DNA of 62,646 nt from Armatimonadota bacterium (GTDB lineage: Bacteria > Armatimonadota > DTGP01 > JAKQQT01), in assembly GCA_036504095.1 (NCBI GenBank), contig DASXVS010000072.1, positions 1 to 62,646 on the forward strand. Direction: 5' to 3'. A program made the position numbers and the translations under genes. Below, piece after piece: positions 25,204 through 34,801 of the stretch. The notes under the pieces were generated by a model, which saw only the letters and a list, made by a program, of their open reading frames with translations, was not told the origin of the DNA and searched no databases. The stretch's first letter is position 1, and every line of letters starts with the position of its first letter.

Positions 25204-26010
25204 ATGCTCAGATTGCCTTGTGCGAGGCCCCGTAGCGGTTTCACACTCATCGAGCTTCTGGTGGTCATAGCGATCATCGCCATCCTTGCCGCGATCCTGT
25301 TCCCCGTCTTCGCCAAGGCCCGCCAGCGCGCCCAAAACGCCACGTGCCAGTCGAACCTGCGGCAGTTGGGACAGGCTGCACTCATGTACCAGGATGACAA
25401 CGGCTACATGATCATGCCCGCCCTCCTCGTCCCATTTACGGACTTTGCCAATTGGGAAATCAGCTCCTGGTATCAGCGCGTCAATCCATACATGAGGGTT
25501 CTAAACCAAACGTCTGGGTTCAGCATCGATGAGAGGCTGACTTGCCCACTGGCCCCTAAGGTCGACCCTTCATTGCGGCGAACGTACGGTTACAACCTCT
25601 TCTACGCGAGCACCGCACCAACGTCGGGGTACCCAACCTTGCGGCATCGGAGTCCAGGCGCAATGTCCAATCCATCCAGCACGATCCAATTCATGGAGGT
25701 CTGGCAGTTCAAGGAGGGCAACGGCGCGTCCGGCGTCCCGACGGCAGCGGGGAGGGGATCGCTATTCTGCTATCCGCCGCAAGCTTACCCGTACGCCGGC
25801 GACGTGTCGAACGGGGGCTACGCTTACGCTCCGGGATTTCACTCCGGACGGGTTGCGACAATCATCGAGCGACTGCGGGGCCAGAGTAACATCGTGTGGT
25901 TCGATGGCCACGTCAGCTCCATGGTCGGCCGCAAGATCTACTACAACACCGGCACGACCGTCACAGATGCGTGGTTCCGCGACAAAAAGCTGCCAGCCGA
26001 CGGCGTGTAA
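25204..26010 (+). CDS. Pseudopilin-like secreted protein (DUF1559 type)
   Basis: 268 residues. Prepilin leader [47 protein letters not shown], with Glu5 after the cleavage Gly, is the diagnostic form of this family in Armatimonadota. A central soluble domain with several Tyr/Trp and Cys residues ends with [15 protein letters not shown], the C-terminal H-x-DG-type motif. A strong ribosome-binding site (TAAGGAGG) precedes the ATG by seven bases. These proteins are exported through a pseudopilus-type route and are often present in many copies per genome. A close relative lies at 4760. No pilus assembly gene is adjacent. Confidence 0.88.
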   Translation: MLRLPCARPRSGFTLIELLVVIAIIAILAAILFPVFAKARQRAQNATCQSNLRQLGQAALMYQDDNGYMIMPALLVPFTDFANWEISSWYQRVNPYMRVLNQTSGFSIDERLTCPLAPKVDPSLRRTYGYNLFYASTAPTSGYPTLRHRSPGAMSNPSSTIQFMEVWQFKEGNGASGVPTAAGRGSLFCYPPQAYPYAGDVSNGGYAYAPGFHSGRVATIIERLRGQSNIVWFDGHVSSMVGRKIYYNTGTTVTDAWFRDKKLPADGV

Positions 26011-26209
26011 GGTGTGCGGGAAGCATTCGCGGATCCGTACGGGCCCCCGTCTCTCTTTGTGGCCGACGAGCATGTTCCTCAGCCTCTCGCACGGGCCATA
26101 ATGAAAGTAACGGACCGGCGGCTCCCAGGCGGGTCGCTTCGCCACGCTCAGCGTCCCTGACCCTGAGGTCCGCGATTCAGTTATCCGTACAGGAGGGGTA
26201 CCGTACTCG

Positions 26210-27826
26210 ATGGCAACCGCGCAAAAGTACCTGATCGAACCCGTGCAGCAAAAGATCACAGATAATATTGAGCAGTTGATGGCGGTCCTTCCGCCGGAAG
26301 TCTGCCGCAGCCTGAAGAAGCACGCCGATCTCCAGGACCTCCTGGAGATCGTGATGGACCTTGGGCGCTTCCCGGAGGCGCGGTTCCCAACCGAGGTTTA
26401 CACGATCCTCGACCGCCACATCAACCAGGAGGACCTGGATTTCGTGACGGCGAGGGTAGGCTCCTTCGGGGCTGATAACCGCGCGGGCATCGAGCGCACC
26501 CTTCACCGAATTTCCGCTATCCGCAACCGCGCCGGCAAGGTCATCGGCCTCACGTGCCGCATAGGCCGCGCTGTCTATGGCACGATAGACATCATCCGCG
26601 ACGTGGTAGAGACCGGTAAATCCGTCCTGATGCTCGGCCGTCCGGGCGTGGGAAAGACCACGAAACTGCGCGAAGTGGCCCGAATCCTCAGCGAGGAATT
26701 CAACAAGCGGGTCGTCATCGTGGATACGTCCAACGAGATCGCCGGCGACGGAGACGTCCCGCACCCCGCCATCGGCCGTGCGCGCCGCATGCAGGTCCCC
26801 ACCCCGGCGCAGCAGCACGCCGTGATGATCGAGGCGGTGGAAAACCACATGCCGGAGGTCATTGTCATTGACGAGATCGGAACCGAGGCGGAGGCGTTCG
26901 CCAGCAGGACAATCGCGGAGCGCGGCGTTCAACTGATCGGGACCGCCCACGGCAACAGCCTTGAGAACCTCCTGATGAACCCCACTCTGAGCGACCTGGT
27001 GGGCGGTATCGGCGCCGTGACGCTGAGCGACGAAGAAGCCAAGCGGCGCGGGACACAGAAAACGGTTCTGGAGCGCAAGGCGCCGCCCACTTTCGATGTG
27101 GTTATCGAAATTCTGGAAGTAGACAAATTGGCGATCCACCACGACGTGATGTCCACCGTCGATCGCATGCTGCGCGGTTCCGCGCCGCGCCCCGAAATCC
27201 GCATCCGCAGGGAATCCGGCGAAGTGGAGGTCGTGCAGCGCGAGGAGACGGGCCGGGGGGCGTACGGGGCCAGTTTCCCAACTCGCGGCGTCGAGGCGCC
27301 GGCGCCAGGCGGACGCCGGATCAACGGCAAGACGGAAATACCGCTGGCGATACCGAAAGAGGTCCCGCCCACCGTCCGGGTGTTCCCGTACGGCGTGTCG
27401 CGCAACCGCTTGGAGAAAGCCATCCGCGAGCTGCGCCTGCCGATGTACATCACCAAGGACCTGGGGGAGGCGGACGCCATCATCGCGCTGAAATCTCACG
27501 CGCGCAAAGACTCAGCCCGACTCCAGGAAGCGTTGAACCAGAACAAACCCACCTTTGTCGTTCGCAGCAATACGTACGCCCAGGTGTCTACCGTTCTGCG
27601 CGAGATGTTCAATCTCCCACAAGATCAGGCGCTGAACGACGAGGAAACCGCTCTGCAGGAGGCCGAAGACGCGGCCGAGAGGGTGCACGAATTTGGCGAG
27701 CCGGTGGAGCTTCGCGCTCAGAGCAGTTACGTCCGCCGCCTTCAACACGAACTCATTCAGCGCTACGAACTCACATCTGAGAGCATCGGATCCGAGCCCA
27801 ACCGCCGCATCCGGGTGAGCAAGTGA
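26210..27826 (+). CDS. Ycf45-like AAA-family ATPase (SpoIIIAA/R3H type)
   Basis: 538 residues. An N-terminal domain of about 110 residues is followed by an ATPase core: GKSVLMLGRPGVGKTTKLREVAR (Walker A), VVIVDTSNEIAGDGDVPH, a Walker B VIVIDEIGTEAEA, and IGTAHGNSLENLLMNPTLSDLVGGI. These are the signatures of the cyanobacterial Ycf45 and sporulation SpoIIIAA family. The C-terminal region (about 380-538) includes VFPYGVSRNRLEKAIREL and LVVRSNTY-like blocks and ends in a basic helix that corresponds to the R3H-type nucleic-acid-binding end of these proteins. Cellular role is unknown in non-sporulating bacteria. It overlaps the start of tmk by four bases (GTGA), so the two are translationally coupled. 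Confidence 0.85.
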   Translation: MATAQKYLIEPVQQKITDNIEQLMAVLPPEVCRSLKKHADLQDLLEIVMDLGRFPEARFPTEVYTILDRHINQEDLDFVTARVGSFGADNRAGIERTLHRISAIRNRAGKVIGLTCRIGRAVYGTIDIIRDVVETGKSVLMLGRPGVGKTTKLREVARILSEEFNKRVVIVDTSNEIAGDGDVPHPAIGRARRMQVPTPAQQHAVMIEAVENHMPEVIVIDEIGTEAEAFASRTIAERGVQLIGTAHGNSLENLLMNPTLSDLVGGIGAVTLSDEEAKRRGTQKTVLERKAPPTFDVVIEILEVDKLAIHHDVMSTVDRMLRGSAPRPEIRIRRESGEVEVVQREETGRGAYGASFPTRGVEAPAPGGRRINGKTEIPLAIPKEVPPTVRVFPYGVSRNRLEKAIRELRLPMYITKDLGEADAIIALKSHARKDSARLQEALNQNKPTFVVRSNTYAQVSTVLREMFNLPQDQALNDEETALQEAEDAAERVHEFGEPVELRAQSSYVRRLQHELIQRYELTSESIGSEPNRRIRVSK

Positions 27827-28485
27827 GGGAGGGGGAGCAACTCGGCGTCCCCTCTCCCGCACGCCCTCTCTCTGAGTCACCGCCTCTTACCCAATTCATC
27901 ACGTTCGAGGGGCCGGATGGGAGCGGCAAGACAACCCAGATCAGTCTTCTGGCGGAGCGGCTTCGCAGCAAGGGGCACGACGTCCTGGTCACGCGTGAGC
28001 CTGGAGGCGGCGGGCCGGTCTCCGAGCAAATTCGGAGCCTACTTCTGCACAGCGGCGATATGGCGCGCAACACCGAGATGCTGCTCTTCTTCGCCGCGCG
28101 GGCCGAGCACGTCGCCACGTTGATCCGCCCTGCCCTCGCCCAGGGCAAGGTCGTGCTGTGCGACCGCTACACGGATTCCACCCTGGCCTACCAGGGCCAC
28201 GGCCTCGGTGTAGACCTGACCACAATCCGGGAACTCCACCGGTTCGCCACAGGCGATCTGTGGCCCGCGCGAACGGTCGTCCTGGATATCCCGCCGGAAA
28301 TCGGCCTGCAGCGCCAGGGAGATGTCAACCGCATGGAGGAGCGCGGGCTGAGTTTCGCCCGCAAAGTGCGGGAGGGCTTCCTCGCTCTGGCGAACGAAGA
28401 GCCGGATCGCATTCGCGTGGTCGATGCGAGCGGCGCAGTTGCGGATGTGGCGGAGCGCGTCTGGACCGCCGTGACAGGACCCTGA
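27823..28485 (+). CDS. tmk: Thymidylate kinase
   Basis: 220 residues from a GTG overlapping the stop of the preceding gene (GTGA). The canonical body begins QFITFEGPDGSGKTTQISLLAERL (P-loop), followed by the DR(Y/H) motif LCDRYTDSTLAYQG, which binds the nucleotide, and the LID region RMEERGLSFARKVREGF. It phosphorylates dTMP to dTDP. About 24 residues precede the usual start, so the true N-terminus may be shorter. It opens a set of genes with darA and holB that is classical for many Gram-positive bacteria, here interrupted by a GH172 gene. Confidence 0.95.
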   Translation: MREGEQLGVPSPARPLSESPPLTQFITFEGPDGSGKTTQISLLAERLRSKGHDVLVTREPGGGGPVSEQIRSLLLHSGDMARNTEMLLFFAARAEHVATLIRPALAQGKVVLCDRYTDSTLAYQGHGLGVDLTTIRELHRFATGDLWPARTVVLDIPPEIGLQRQGDVNRMEERGLSFARKVREGFLALANEEPDRIRVVDASGAVADVAERVWTAVTGP

Positions 28486-28499
28486 AGCTTCAACACCCA

Positions 28500-30659
28500 A
28501 TGAAAACCATTTCGATCCTCACCCTGATTCTCACCATGACACCAGCATTCGCGGAGCCACCCCCAATACCGATCGGCATGGACGCATTCCGGCAATGGCA
28601 GCGCTGGCCTTACCACCGTATCGGCGAGCGGGCCTTCATGCGCTCCACTTACGATCGCGCGGGCGGGAACGAGGGAGCCGATGCCAGCCATTTCCTCTAC
28701 CAGGAGGCGGAGGACCGCAATGTGACGCTCGATGTCGAGGGGACCGGAGTTCTGTGCTTCGCCAGGTACAACCACTGGCACGGCAGCCCGTGGCACTACA
28801 CCGTGGACGGAGTGGACCACATCATCGCCGAAACGAGCACCGCCGATCCCAATCACCCCGTAGAGGGCTCCATATTCGTCCCCTCGGAGCTGTTTCCGAG
28901 CCCGCTGGCGTGGACCTGGTCCGATACACGAGGCGCGGACCTGTCCTGGGCGCCCATCCCGTTTGAACAATCGTTGAAGATGGCGTACTCGCGGACGCAC
29001 TACGGCACCGGATATTACATCTACCACCTCTACGTGCCGGGTACCCGCCTTTCGCAGCCGATCCGCTCCTGGGACGCCGCGACGCCGCCGGCACAGGACG
29101 TCCTCGACCTCCTGCGCCGATCCGGCACGGACATCGCGCCGAAAACCGGTGTGACATCGATTTCGGGGACAGCCACGGTTCCCGCCAACAGTGAAGTCCG
29201 CCTCGCCGAACTCTCCCGGGCGCCGTCCGTGATTCGCAGACTGGAGTTCTCCGTACCGCGTTCGGACGCGGCAGCCTTTTCGAGCGTAAGGCTCAGGATC
29301 ATTTGGGACAACCGGCCGGCCCCCTCGGTGGACGCGCCGGTCGCGCTCTTCCACGGCGCGGGCGTTCTCTACAACCGCGATAACCGCGAATACCTGGTCA
29401 AGGCGTTTCCCGTGAGCATACGGTACGACGCGGAACGGGTCCACCTCGCCTGTTACTTCCCGATGCCATACTTCCAGTCGGCCCGCATTTCCCTTGTGGG
29501 CGCGGGAAGGGAGGTCGCCGATGTCCGATGGAACGTCCGGTACGCCCGGTTCACGGGCAAACGGTCGGAAGCCGGCTATTTCCACGCAACCTACCGCGAC
29601 CATTCGGCTCCCGTCCGCGGCGAGGACCTCACGCTTCTCGATACGAGAGGCATCGAGGGAAGCAACGATTGGTGCGGAAGTCTGGTCGGCACGTCCTGGA
29701 TCTTCTCGCACAACGCGGTCCTGAACACCCTCGAGGGCGATCCCCGCTACTTCTTCGATGACAGCGAGTCGCCCCAGGCGCAGGGCACCGGGACAGAAGA
29801 ATGGGGTGGAGGGGGCGATTACTGGGGCGGCCGCACAATGACGCTGCCCTTCGCGGGCCATCCATGCGGCGCTCCCTCGGCGAAAGAAGCGAGGGTCCCG
29901 GCCGACCGCATCGAGTCCGCATACCGCTTCTTGCTGGCCGACGCCATGCCGTTCGGCCGTAATGCGCGAATCGGGTTGGAGCATGGGGGAACGAACACTT
30001 CGACGGAGCATTACGAGAGCGTGACCTACTGGTACGGCGCACCCGGCGCATACCTCGTGAAGACCGACGCATTTCGAATCGGCGTCCCGGCGGCTGAGGC
30101 GGCACATCTGTACACGTCGCCGCAGGCGTCCGAGCCATATCAAGTCACGTCGCGCTATGAGCTTGGGCCGGACACGCTGGACGGCGTCGAGGTGTACCCC
30201 GCCACCACCAAACTGGCCCGCAGCACGGCCGGGACCAGCGAGTTCACGGTGCGGCTGACACCGGACAACTGGGGAGTGCTGCTGCGCAGGACGCTGGATT
30301 ACGCCTTCGCCAACCAGCGCGCAGAGGTATACGTCGCGGATGTGAGCGGACCGGCGAAGGGAAAGTGGGCGAAGGCGGGCGTCTGGTATACCGCCGGCTC
30401 CAACACTTGCGTGTACTCGAATCCTCCGGGCGAAACCGATCCGGCCCGGCATGTTCTTCAGACGTCCAACCGGCGCTTTCGGGACGACGAATTCCTCATT
30501 GGCCGCACGCTCACTCGCGGCCGAAAAGCGATCAGGATCCGGGTAGCCTTTACCCCCGTGAATCGCGCGATTTACCCGGGAGGACCGGTCCAGGGGACGG
30601 CATGGAGTGAGATCGCCTACAATACGTATTGCTTTGTGGTCCCCACGGAGGGCAAATGA
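28500..30659 (+). CDS. Secreted GH172-type (DUF2961) glycoside hydrolase-like protein
   Basis: 719 residues from the ATG at 28500 (MKTISILTLILTMTPAFAEP, a signal peptide); no strong ribosome-binding site is visible. The central region contains FFDDSESPQAQGTGTEEWGGGGDYWGG, which matches the acidic 'GTGTEDYF' heart of the DUF2961/GH172 family, and LEHGGTNTSTEHYESVTYWYG later. Family members act on fructan- and arabinan-type linkages, so a secreted glycan-active enzyme is likely, but substrate specificity is not readable here. It lies 14 bases after tmk and overlaps darA by four bases (ATGA), so it sits inside the tmk-darA-holB group. A domain of jelly-roll character follows (about 560-719). Confidence 0.82.
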   Translation: MKTISILTLILTMTPAFAEPPPIPIGMDAFRQWQRWPYHRIGERAFMRSTYDRAGGNEGADASHFLYQEAEDRNVTLDVEGTGVLCFARYNHWHGSPWHYTVDGVDHIIAETSTADPNHPVEGSIFVPSELFPSPLAWTWSDTRGADLSWAPIPFEQSLKMAYSRTHYGTGYYIYHLYVPGTRLSQPIRSWDAATPPAQDVLDLLRRSGTDIAPKTGVTSISGTATVPANSEVRLAELSRAPSVIRRLEFSVPRSDAAAFSSVRLRIIWDNRPAPSVDAPVALFHGAGVLYNRDNREYLVKAFPVSIRYDAERVHLACYFPMPYFQSARISLVGAGREVADVRWNVRYARFTGKRSEAGYFHATYRDHSAPVRGEDLTLLDTRGIEGSNDWCGSLVGTSWIFSHNAVLNTLEGDPRYFFDDSESPQAQGTGTEEWGGGGDYWGGRTMTLPFAGHPCGAPSAKEARVPADRIESAYRFLLADAMPFGRNARIGLEHGGTNTSTEHYESVTYWYGAPGAYLVKTDAFRIGVPAAEAAHLYTSPQASEPYQVTSRYELGPDTLDGVEVYPATTKLARSTAGTSEFTVRLTPDNWGVLLRRTLDYAFANQRAEVYVADVSGPAKGKWAKAGVWYTAGSNTCVYSNPPGETDPARHVLQTSNRRFRDDEFLIGRTLTRGRKAIRIRVAFTPVNRAIYPGGPVQGTAWSEIAYNTYCFVVPTEGK

Positions 30660-30985
30660 AACTCATCCTCGCGATCGTTCATGACCGTGACCGGCACAAA
30701 CTATCGGACCGGCTGGTGAAAGAGGGCTTTCGGTTCACACAACTCGCAAGCACCGGCGGATTCCTGCGCGAAGGCAACACGACATTTATGATCGGCGTGG
30801 ACGACGAGCAGGTGGACGCCGCCCTTCATGTGGTGGACGATTGCAGCAGAACGAGGGAGCAGTTCGTGAACCTCCTGCCGCCGGACGCAGGCGCGGCGGG
30901 CGCCCTTATTGCCAATCCCGTGAGCGTGAGAGTCGGTGGCGCGGTGGCGTTCGTGCTGCCCGTCGACCGTTTTGAACAATTGTGA
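30656..30985 (+). CDS. darA: Cyclic-di-AMP-binding PII-like protein DarA (PstA)
   Basis: 109 residues from the ATG at 30656, which overlaps the previous stop (ATGA) and has GGAGG nearby. The sequence MKLILAIVHDRDRHKLSDRLVKEGFRFTQLASTGGFLREGNTTFMIGVDD matches the PII-like DarA/PstA (YaaQ) family closely, including LASTGGFL..GN(T)T. The family binds cyclic-di-AMP as a trimer and is usually located between tmk and holB. No cyclic-di-AMP synthase is present in the window. Partner proteins are unknown in this phylum. Confidence 0.93.
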   Translation: MKLILAIVHDRDRHKLSDRLVKEGFRFTQLASTGGFLREGNTTFMIGVDDEQVDAALHVVDDCSRTREQFVNLLPPDAGAAGALIANPVSVRVGGAVAFVLPVDRFEQL

Positions 30986-31045
30986 ATTGATGGCTGCGGG
31001 GCAAGGGCTGAGTTCCAGCCCCATCCCCATACCCCAACCCCGATT

Positions 31046-32041
31046 ATGCTTGGCCAGGAACACATAATAACCGCTCTACGTGATGTCGCGGCGCGAGGCT
31101 CGATGCACCACGCATACCTTTTCGCCGGCCCCTCCGGGAGTGGCAAGCGCGAAATGGCGCGCTTTCTCGCACAGTTGGCGAATTGCGAGAGCGACGGGGA
31201 GCGTCCTTGCGGCGTCTGCCACCAGTGCCACCTGATCGAAACCGGAAACCACCCGGACGTTTCCTGGATCGGCCCCTCCGAAAAGAGCAAGAAGGGCCAT
31301 ATCACCATTGAACAGGCCCAGGCTGTCCGAACCGAGATTTCACGCATACCGGTATTGGGCCGCCGAAAAGTCGTTACTCTGGATCCCGCGGACGAGATGA
31401 CACAGGACGCAGTGAACTGCCTCCTGAAGACGTTCGAGGAGCCGCCCGCTTACGCAACGCTCGTCCTGCTCGTGGGTGATACCGCCAACATCCTGCCGAC
31501 CGTCCTCTCCCGCTGCCAGGTGACGCGTTTCAAACCGGCGCCTCGCGACGTTATCGCCGCCTGGCTGATAGACCAGGGCGCCGACGCCGAACAAGCCGGC
31601 CACGTCGCCCGCTTGAGTGAAGGCCGGCCCGGCGAAGCGCTCCGCCTCCTGAAAGACGCGGAGGCGCTGGCGAAGCGTGAGCGCACTCTAGTGTGGCTAA
31701 AGGCTGTTGCGCTGGCGCCGCGCACGGACGCGCTCCGCCTCGCGGAGGATCTGCGGATGGGCACCAGCGACGAAGGCGCCGACGTTGCGGACAGTTTGCG
31801 GTGGGCCGGTTCCTGGTTTCGGGACATAAGCGCGATCCAGGCTCGTTGTGACCGCAGCCTGGTCGTGAATGCGGACCATTTGGACACCCTTGAGGCGGCG
31901 TCACGTTCCTACACCACAACCCAGGCGTTGGCGGCGGCGGCGGCCATTCTGAGCGCGCGGCGTTATCTGGCGGGAAACGGGAACGCGACTCTGGTGACCG
32001 AATGTCTGCTGATGGACCTCATTCCCTGGGGGGATTCCTAG
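31046..32041 (+). CDS. holB: DNA polymerase III delta' subunit
   Basis: 331 residues. AAA+ clamp-loader subunit: MLGQEHIITALRDVAARGSMHHAYLFAGPSGSGKREMARFLAQ (Walker A), a Cys4 zinc module CESDGERPCGVCHQC, the Walker B/sensor area DPADEMTQDAVNCLLKTFEEPP, and the sensor 1 region PTVLSRCQVTRFKP. It helps load the sliding clamp in replication. The arginine-finger SRC motif is present. The gene lies 60 bases after darA in the conserved tmk-darA-holB order and directly abuts gpsA (next start one base after its stop). Confidence 0.93.
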   Translation: MLGQEHIITALRDVAARGSMHHAYLFAGPSGSGKREMARFLAQLANCESDGERPCGVCHQCHLIETGNHPDVSWIGPSEKSKKGHITIEQAQAVRTEISRIPVLGRRKVVTLDPADEMTQDAVNCLLKTFEEPPAYATLVLLVGDTANILPTVLSRCQVTRFKPAPRDVIAAWLIDQGADAEQAGHVARLSEGRPGEALRLLKDAEALAKRERTLVWLKAVALAPRTDALRLAEDLRMGTSDEGADVADSLRWAGSWFRDISAIQARCDRSLVVNADHLDTLEAASRSYTTTQALAAAAAILSARRYLAGNGNATLVTECLLMDLIPWGDS

Positions 32042-33043
32042 ATGACCATTGCGGTGTTGGGTGCGGGCAGTTGGGGAACGGCGCTAGCGCGCCTGTTGGG
32101 CGAGAAGGGCCACGCTGTCCGCCTTTGGGACCACGATGTCCGGCGGGCGGCCAACATCCAGCGGGATCGTGTCAACGCGCGATACCTTCCTTCCTTCGAA
32201 CTGCCCCATTCGGTCATCGTGACCGGCGACGCGAGATATGCCACCGCTGAAGCCGAAGCGATCGTCATCGCAGTTCCCAGCAGCGCCGTGCGATCGCTGC
32301 TCAATGAGCACGGCGGCCATTTTGTGGACGTCCCGGCAGTCTTGAGCGCGGCGAAAGGCCTGGAACCCTCGACCGGGATGCGCGTCTCCGAGATCTGCAT
32401 CGAGCTGCTGGGCGAAGCTGCGCGGCCGCGCCTCGCGGTGCTCAGCGGACCCAATCTGGCGACCGAGCTGGCAAGGAACGTCCCCACTGCCACGGTGATA
32501 GCCTCGGAGAACCGTGAACTCGCGACCCTTTTGCAGTGTATATTGCATACGCGCTACCTCCGTCCTTATACAAGCGAGGACGTGATAGGCGTGGAGTTGG
32601 GCGGCGCCCTGAAGAACATCATCGCCATTGCCGCCGGCATTTCGGACGGCCTTGGATACGGCGACAACACGAAGGCGAGCCTGATGACGCGGGGCCTGGC
32701 GGAGATTATACGTCTGGGCGAGAAACTGGGCGCCAGGCGCGATACATTCTGGGGGCTCAGCGGTGTGGGTGATATGATCGCAACGTGTGCGGGGCGCCTC
32801 AGCCGAAACTACCGGGTGGGCGCCGGATTAGCCGAGGGCAAGTCACTGGAGACGGTCCTCGCCGAAATGGGGCAGGTGGCGGAAGGGGTGCCGACCACCG
32901 AAGCTGCGATCCGCCTGTCGGAACGCGCGGGCGTAGAGGCGCCGATCATTAAGAGCGCGTACAGCGTTCTGTTCGGGGGAACGCCCGCCATCCGGGCAAC
33001 TTCCGAATTGATGGAGCGTGGCGCCAAAGGCGAACTCTGGTAA
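32042..33043 (+). CDS. gpsA: Glycerol-3-phosphate dehydrogenase (NAD(P)+)
   Basis: 333 residues. MTIAVLGAGSWGTALARLL is the dinucleotide-binding start. SAAKGLEP, LSGPNLATELA, GVELGGALKNIIAIAAGISDGLGYGDNTKASLMTRGLAEI and GLSGVGDMIATCAGRLSRNYRVG are all family-specific and include the catalytic Lys (near 190, in GALKN). It makes sn-glycerol-3-phosphate for phospholipid synthesis in the cytoplasm. It starts immediately after holB and is probably co-transcribed. Full length. Confidence 0.96.
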   Translation: MTIAVLGAGSWGTALARLLGEKGHAVRLWDHDVRRAANIQRDRVNARYLPSFELPHSVIVTGDARYATAEAEAIVIAVPSSAVRSLLNEHGGHFVDVPAVLSAAKGLEPSTGMRVSEICIELLGEAARPRLAVLSGPNLATELARNVPTATVIASENRELATLLQCILHTRYLRPYTSEDVIGVELGGALKNIIAIAAGISDGLGYGDNTKASLMTRGLAEIIRLGEKLGARRDTFWGLSGVGDMIATCAGRLSRNYRVGAGLAEGKSLETVLAEMGQVAEGVPTTEAAIRLSERAGVEAPIIKSAYSVLFGGTPAIRATSELMERGAKGELW

Positions 33044-33112
33044 TCAGACCGCTGGCGGCAGCCCGCCAGGTGTCACGAAGTGTCGTTCGTTCAAAGTCTT
33101 TTCGGATGCGCC

Positions 33113-33141
33113 TTGCGCCTGGTCGCAATAGACGTTATAAT
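33113..33141 (+). promoter_or_regulatory. Promoter upstream of the FG-GAP protein gene
   Basis: TTGCGC (33113-33118), a 17-base spacer, and TATAAT (33136-33141) lie about 150 bases before the ATG at 33293. The spacing is ideal and no other plus-strand gene intervenes. Confidence 0.6.
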
Positions 33142-33292
33142 TGAGTCGCCTCCTGGCGGTTGTCGTCACCGGATCGGGCCATCCGGTAAGCGCGCTCCGG
33201 CGCGTTTCCAGACTGCCAAACCTGTCCGCTTCGCAGCGCATCTTCGTTTACCAGTTCTGCGTTTGGCAAGCGTGAAATGGGGGGTGTCCTTT

Positions 33293-34780
33293 ATGGCCCG
33301 CGGCCTCAGCCATAGCACCGGTCTAGCAGTGATTGGCCCAATCGCAGCGCTTCTCTTCGCCATATTGCCCGCGCACAGTCAGTGCATCGCTATCGGAGAC
33401 CTGAGCGGCGATGGCGCTCCCGATGTGGTGACGGCAAATACGTCCGGCAATTCGATCTCCGTCTCGATCAACAAGCACAACGGAACCGTTTCGTTCAACG
33501 CGCCTGTGAATTATACCGTTGGCGCCGGTCCTACATCGGTGGCCATTGCCGACGTGAATGGTGATCTGAAGCCGGACGTCATCGTCTGCAACAGCACCCC
33601 AGGCACTATCAGCGTCCTTCTCGGCAACGGTGACGGCACTCTGCGCCCCGCTACGGATTACTCCGTTCTCCCTCCGGGGGAGACCGGTACACCTGCCCCT
33701 TCCGCGGTGGCAGTTGGCGACCTTCGCGGGCACGGCATCCTGGACGTTGTTGTATCCAATCTGGGAACGTCCACCGTCAGCGTGCTCCAGGGAGACGGCA
33801 AGGGCGTATTTCACGCGACCACCAGCCTCCCCGTCGGCAGCAAGCCGGACTCCATAACCCTCGCCCGGTTCACGGCCAGTGGACACTTGGACATTGCCAC
33901 CGCCAACTCCAATTCGCGGAGCATCAGCGTGCTGCTCGGCAACGGTGACGGAACGTTCCAAGGCGCGCAAAATTCGCGCGCCGGCTATGTGCCCTACGCC
34001 ATCAGCGCGGGCGATTTCGACGGCGACGGTGTCATGGATATCGCCGTCTGCGACAATATGAGCCTGAGCAGCGGCGTCAATCTGCTCAAGGGAAATGGCG
34101 ACGGAACGTTCCGCAACGCCGTCTCTTTCGCAGGTGGTACAAGCCCGATCGCGATGGCTTCCGGTGATTTCAACAACGATGGCCGCCCGGACCTGGCGAC
34201 CGCTAACACAGGCACACTGGATGTCAGCGTCTTCCTGAATGACTGCACGGGCGGGTTCGCCGCCGCCATCACCACCGCCCCGGGCGCGAATCATATCGGG
34301 ATCGTTTCCGGCGATGTGGATGGAGACGGAAACGCCGAGCTTATCTTCTCCAACACCCCAAGCGGCATTGCGGTTGTGCCGGCGACCGCCCCGACGGTCA
34401 AACAGGTAAGCCTCTCGCCCGCCTCCGTCATCACCGGCGCTTCATCGATCGCGACGGTGCTCCTGAACCGCGTGACCACCAGCGATGGCGTTTCGGTGCG
34501 TCTCTCCACCGACCGGGCCGACCTGGTGATTGTGCCGGATTCGGTCGTGGTAACGGCCGGGTCCAATTCAACCACATTCCCGGTGATCACAATCGCCCCT
34601 GTTTCCGGCATCGCCCGTATCACCGCGACCACGGGAACCGTCGCCGCGTTTGCGGATCTCATTGTCACCCCCGCCCCGCCTGTGCAGGGCAAGGGCGATA
34701 TGAACGGTGACGGAAAACTCGATATCCGGGATCTGGTCCTGGTCGCCAGGATAGCGTTCGGGCTGGATCCGCCGCGGTAA
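33293..34780 (+). CDS. Secreted FG-GAP/VCBS repeat protein with dockerin-like end
   Basis: 495 residues from the ATG at 33293, eight bases after a G-rich ribosome-binding site; the frame opens earlier without support. A signal peptide (about 1-31, ending AHS) is followed by six to seven FG-GAP-like repeats built on D-x-(N/D)-G-D (AIGDLSGDGAPDVVTAN, AIADVNGDLKPDVIVCN, SAGDFDGDGVMDIAVCD, ASGDFNNDGRPDLATAN, VSGDVDGDGNAELIFSN), likely a Ca2+-binding beta-propeller. An immunoglobulin-like stretch (about 365-460) precedes the last about 35 residues GKGDMNGDGKLDIRDLVLVARIAFG, a dockerin type I-like motif. The partner cohesin is not in the window. Role at the cell surface is inferred. Confidence 0.8.
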   Translation: MARGLSHSTGLAVIGPIAALLFAILPAHSQCIAIGDLSGDGAPDVVTANTSGNSISVSINKHNGTVSFNAPVNYTVGAGPTSVAIADVNGDLKPDVIVCNSTPGTISVLLGNGDGTLRPATDYSVLPPGETGTPAPSAVAVGDLRGHGILDVVVSNLGTSTVSVLQGDGKGVFHATTSLPVGSKPDSITLARFTASGHLDIATANSNSRSISVLLGNGDGTFQGAQNSRAGYVPYAISAGDFDGDGVMDIAVCDNMSLSSGVNLLKGNGDGTFRNAVSFAGGTSPIAMASGDFNNDGRPDLATANTGTLDVSVFLNDCTGGFAAAITTAPGANHIGIVSGDVDGDGNAELIFSNTPSGIAVVPATAPTVKQVSLSPASVITGASSIATVLLNRVTTSDGVSVRLSTDRADLVIVPDSVVVTAGSNSTTFPVITIAPVSGIARITATTGTVAAFADLIVTPAPPVQGKGDMNGDGKLDIRDLVLVARIAFGLDPPR

Positions 34781-34801
34781 GCGCGAGTAATCCCGCTACG
34801 T

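Noticed and set aside
28188-30452. A 754-codon open frame antisense to the GH172 gene
   Set aside because: GC-rich genes give long antisense frames; the sense strand carries a signal peptide, family motifs and ATGA overlap with darA, and the antisense translation is Arg/Gly-rich without motifs.
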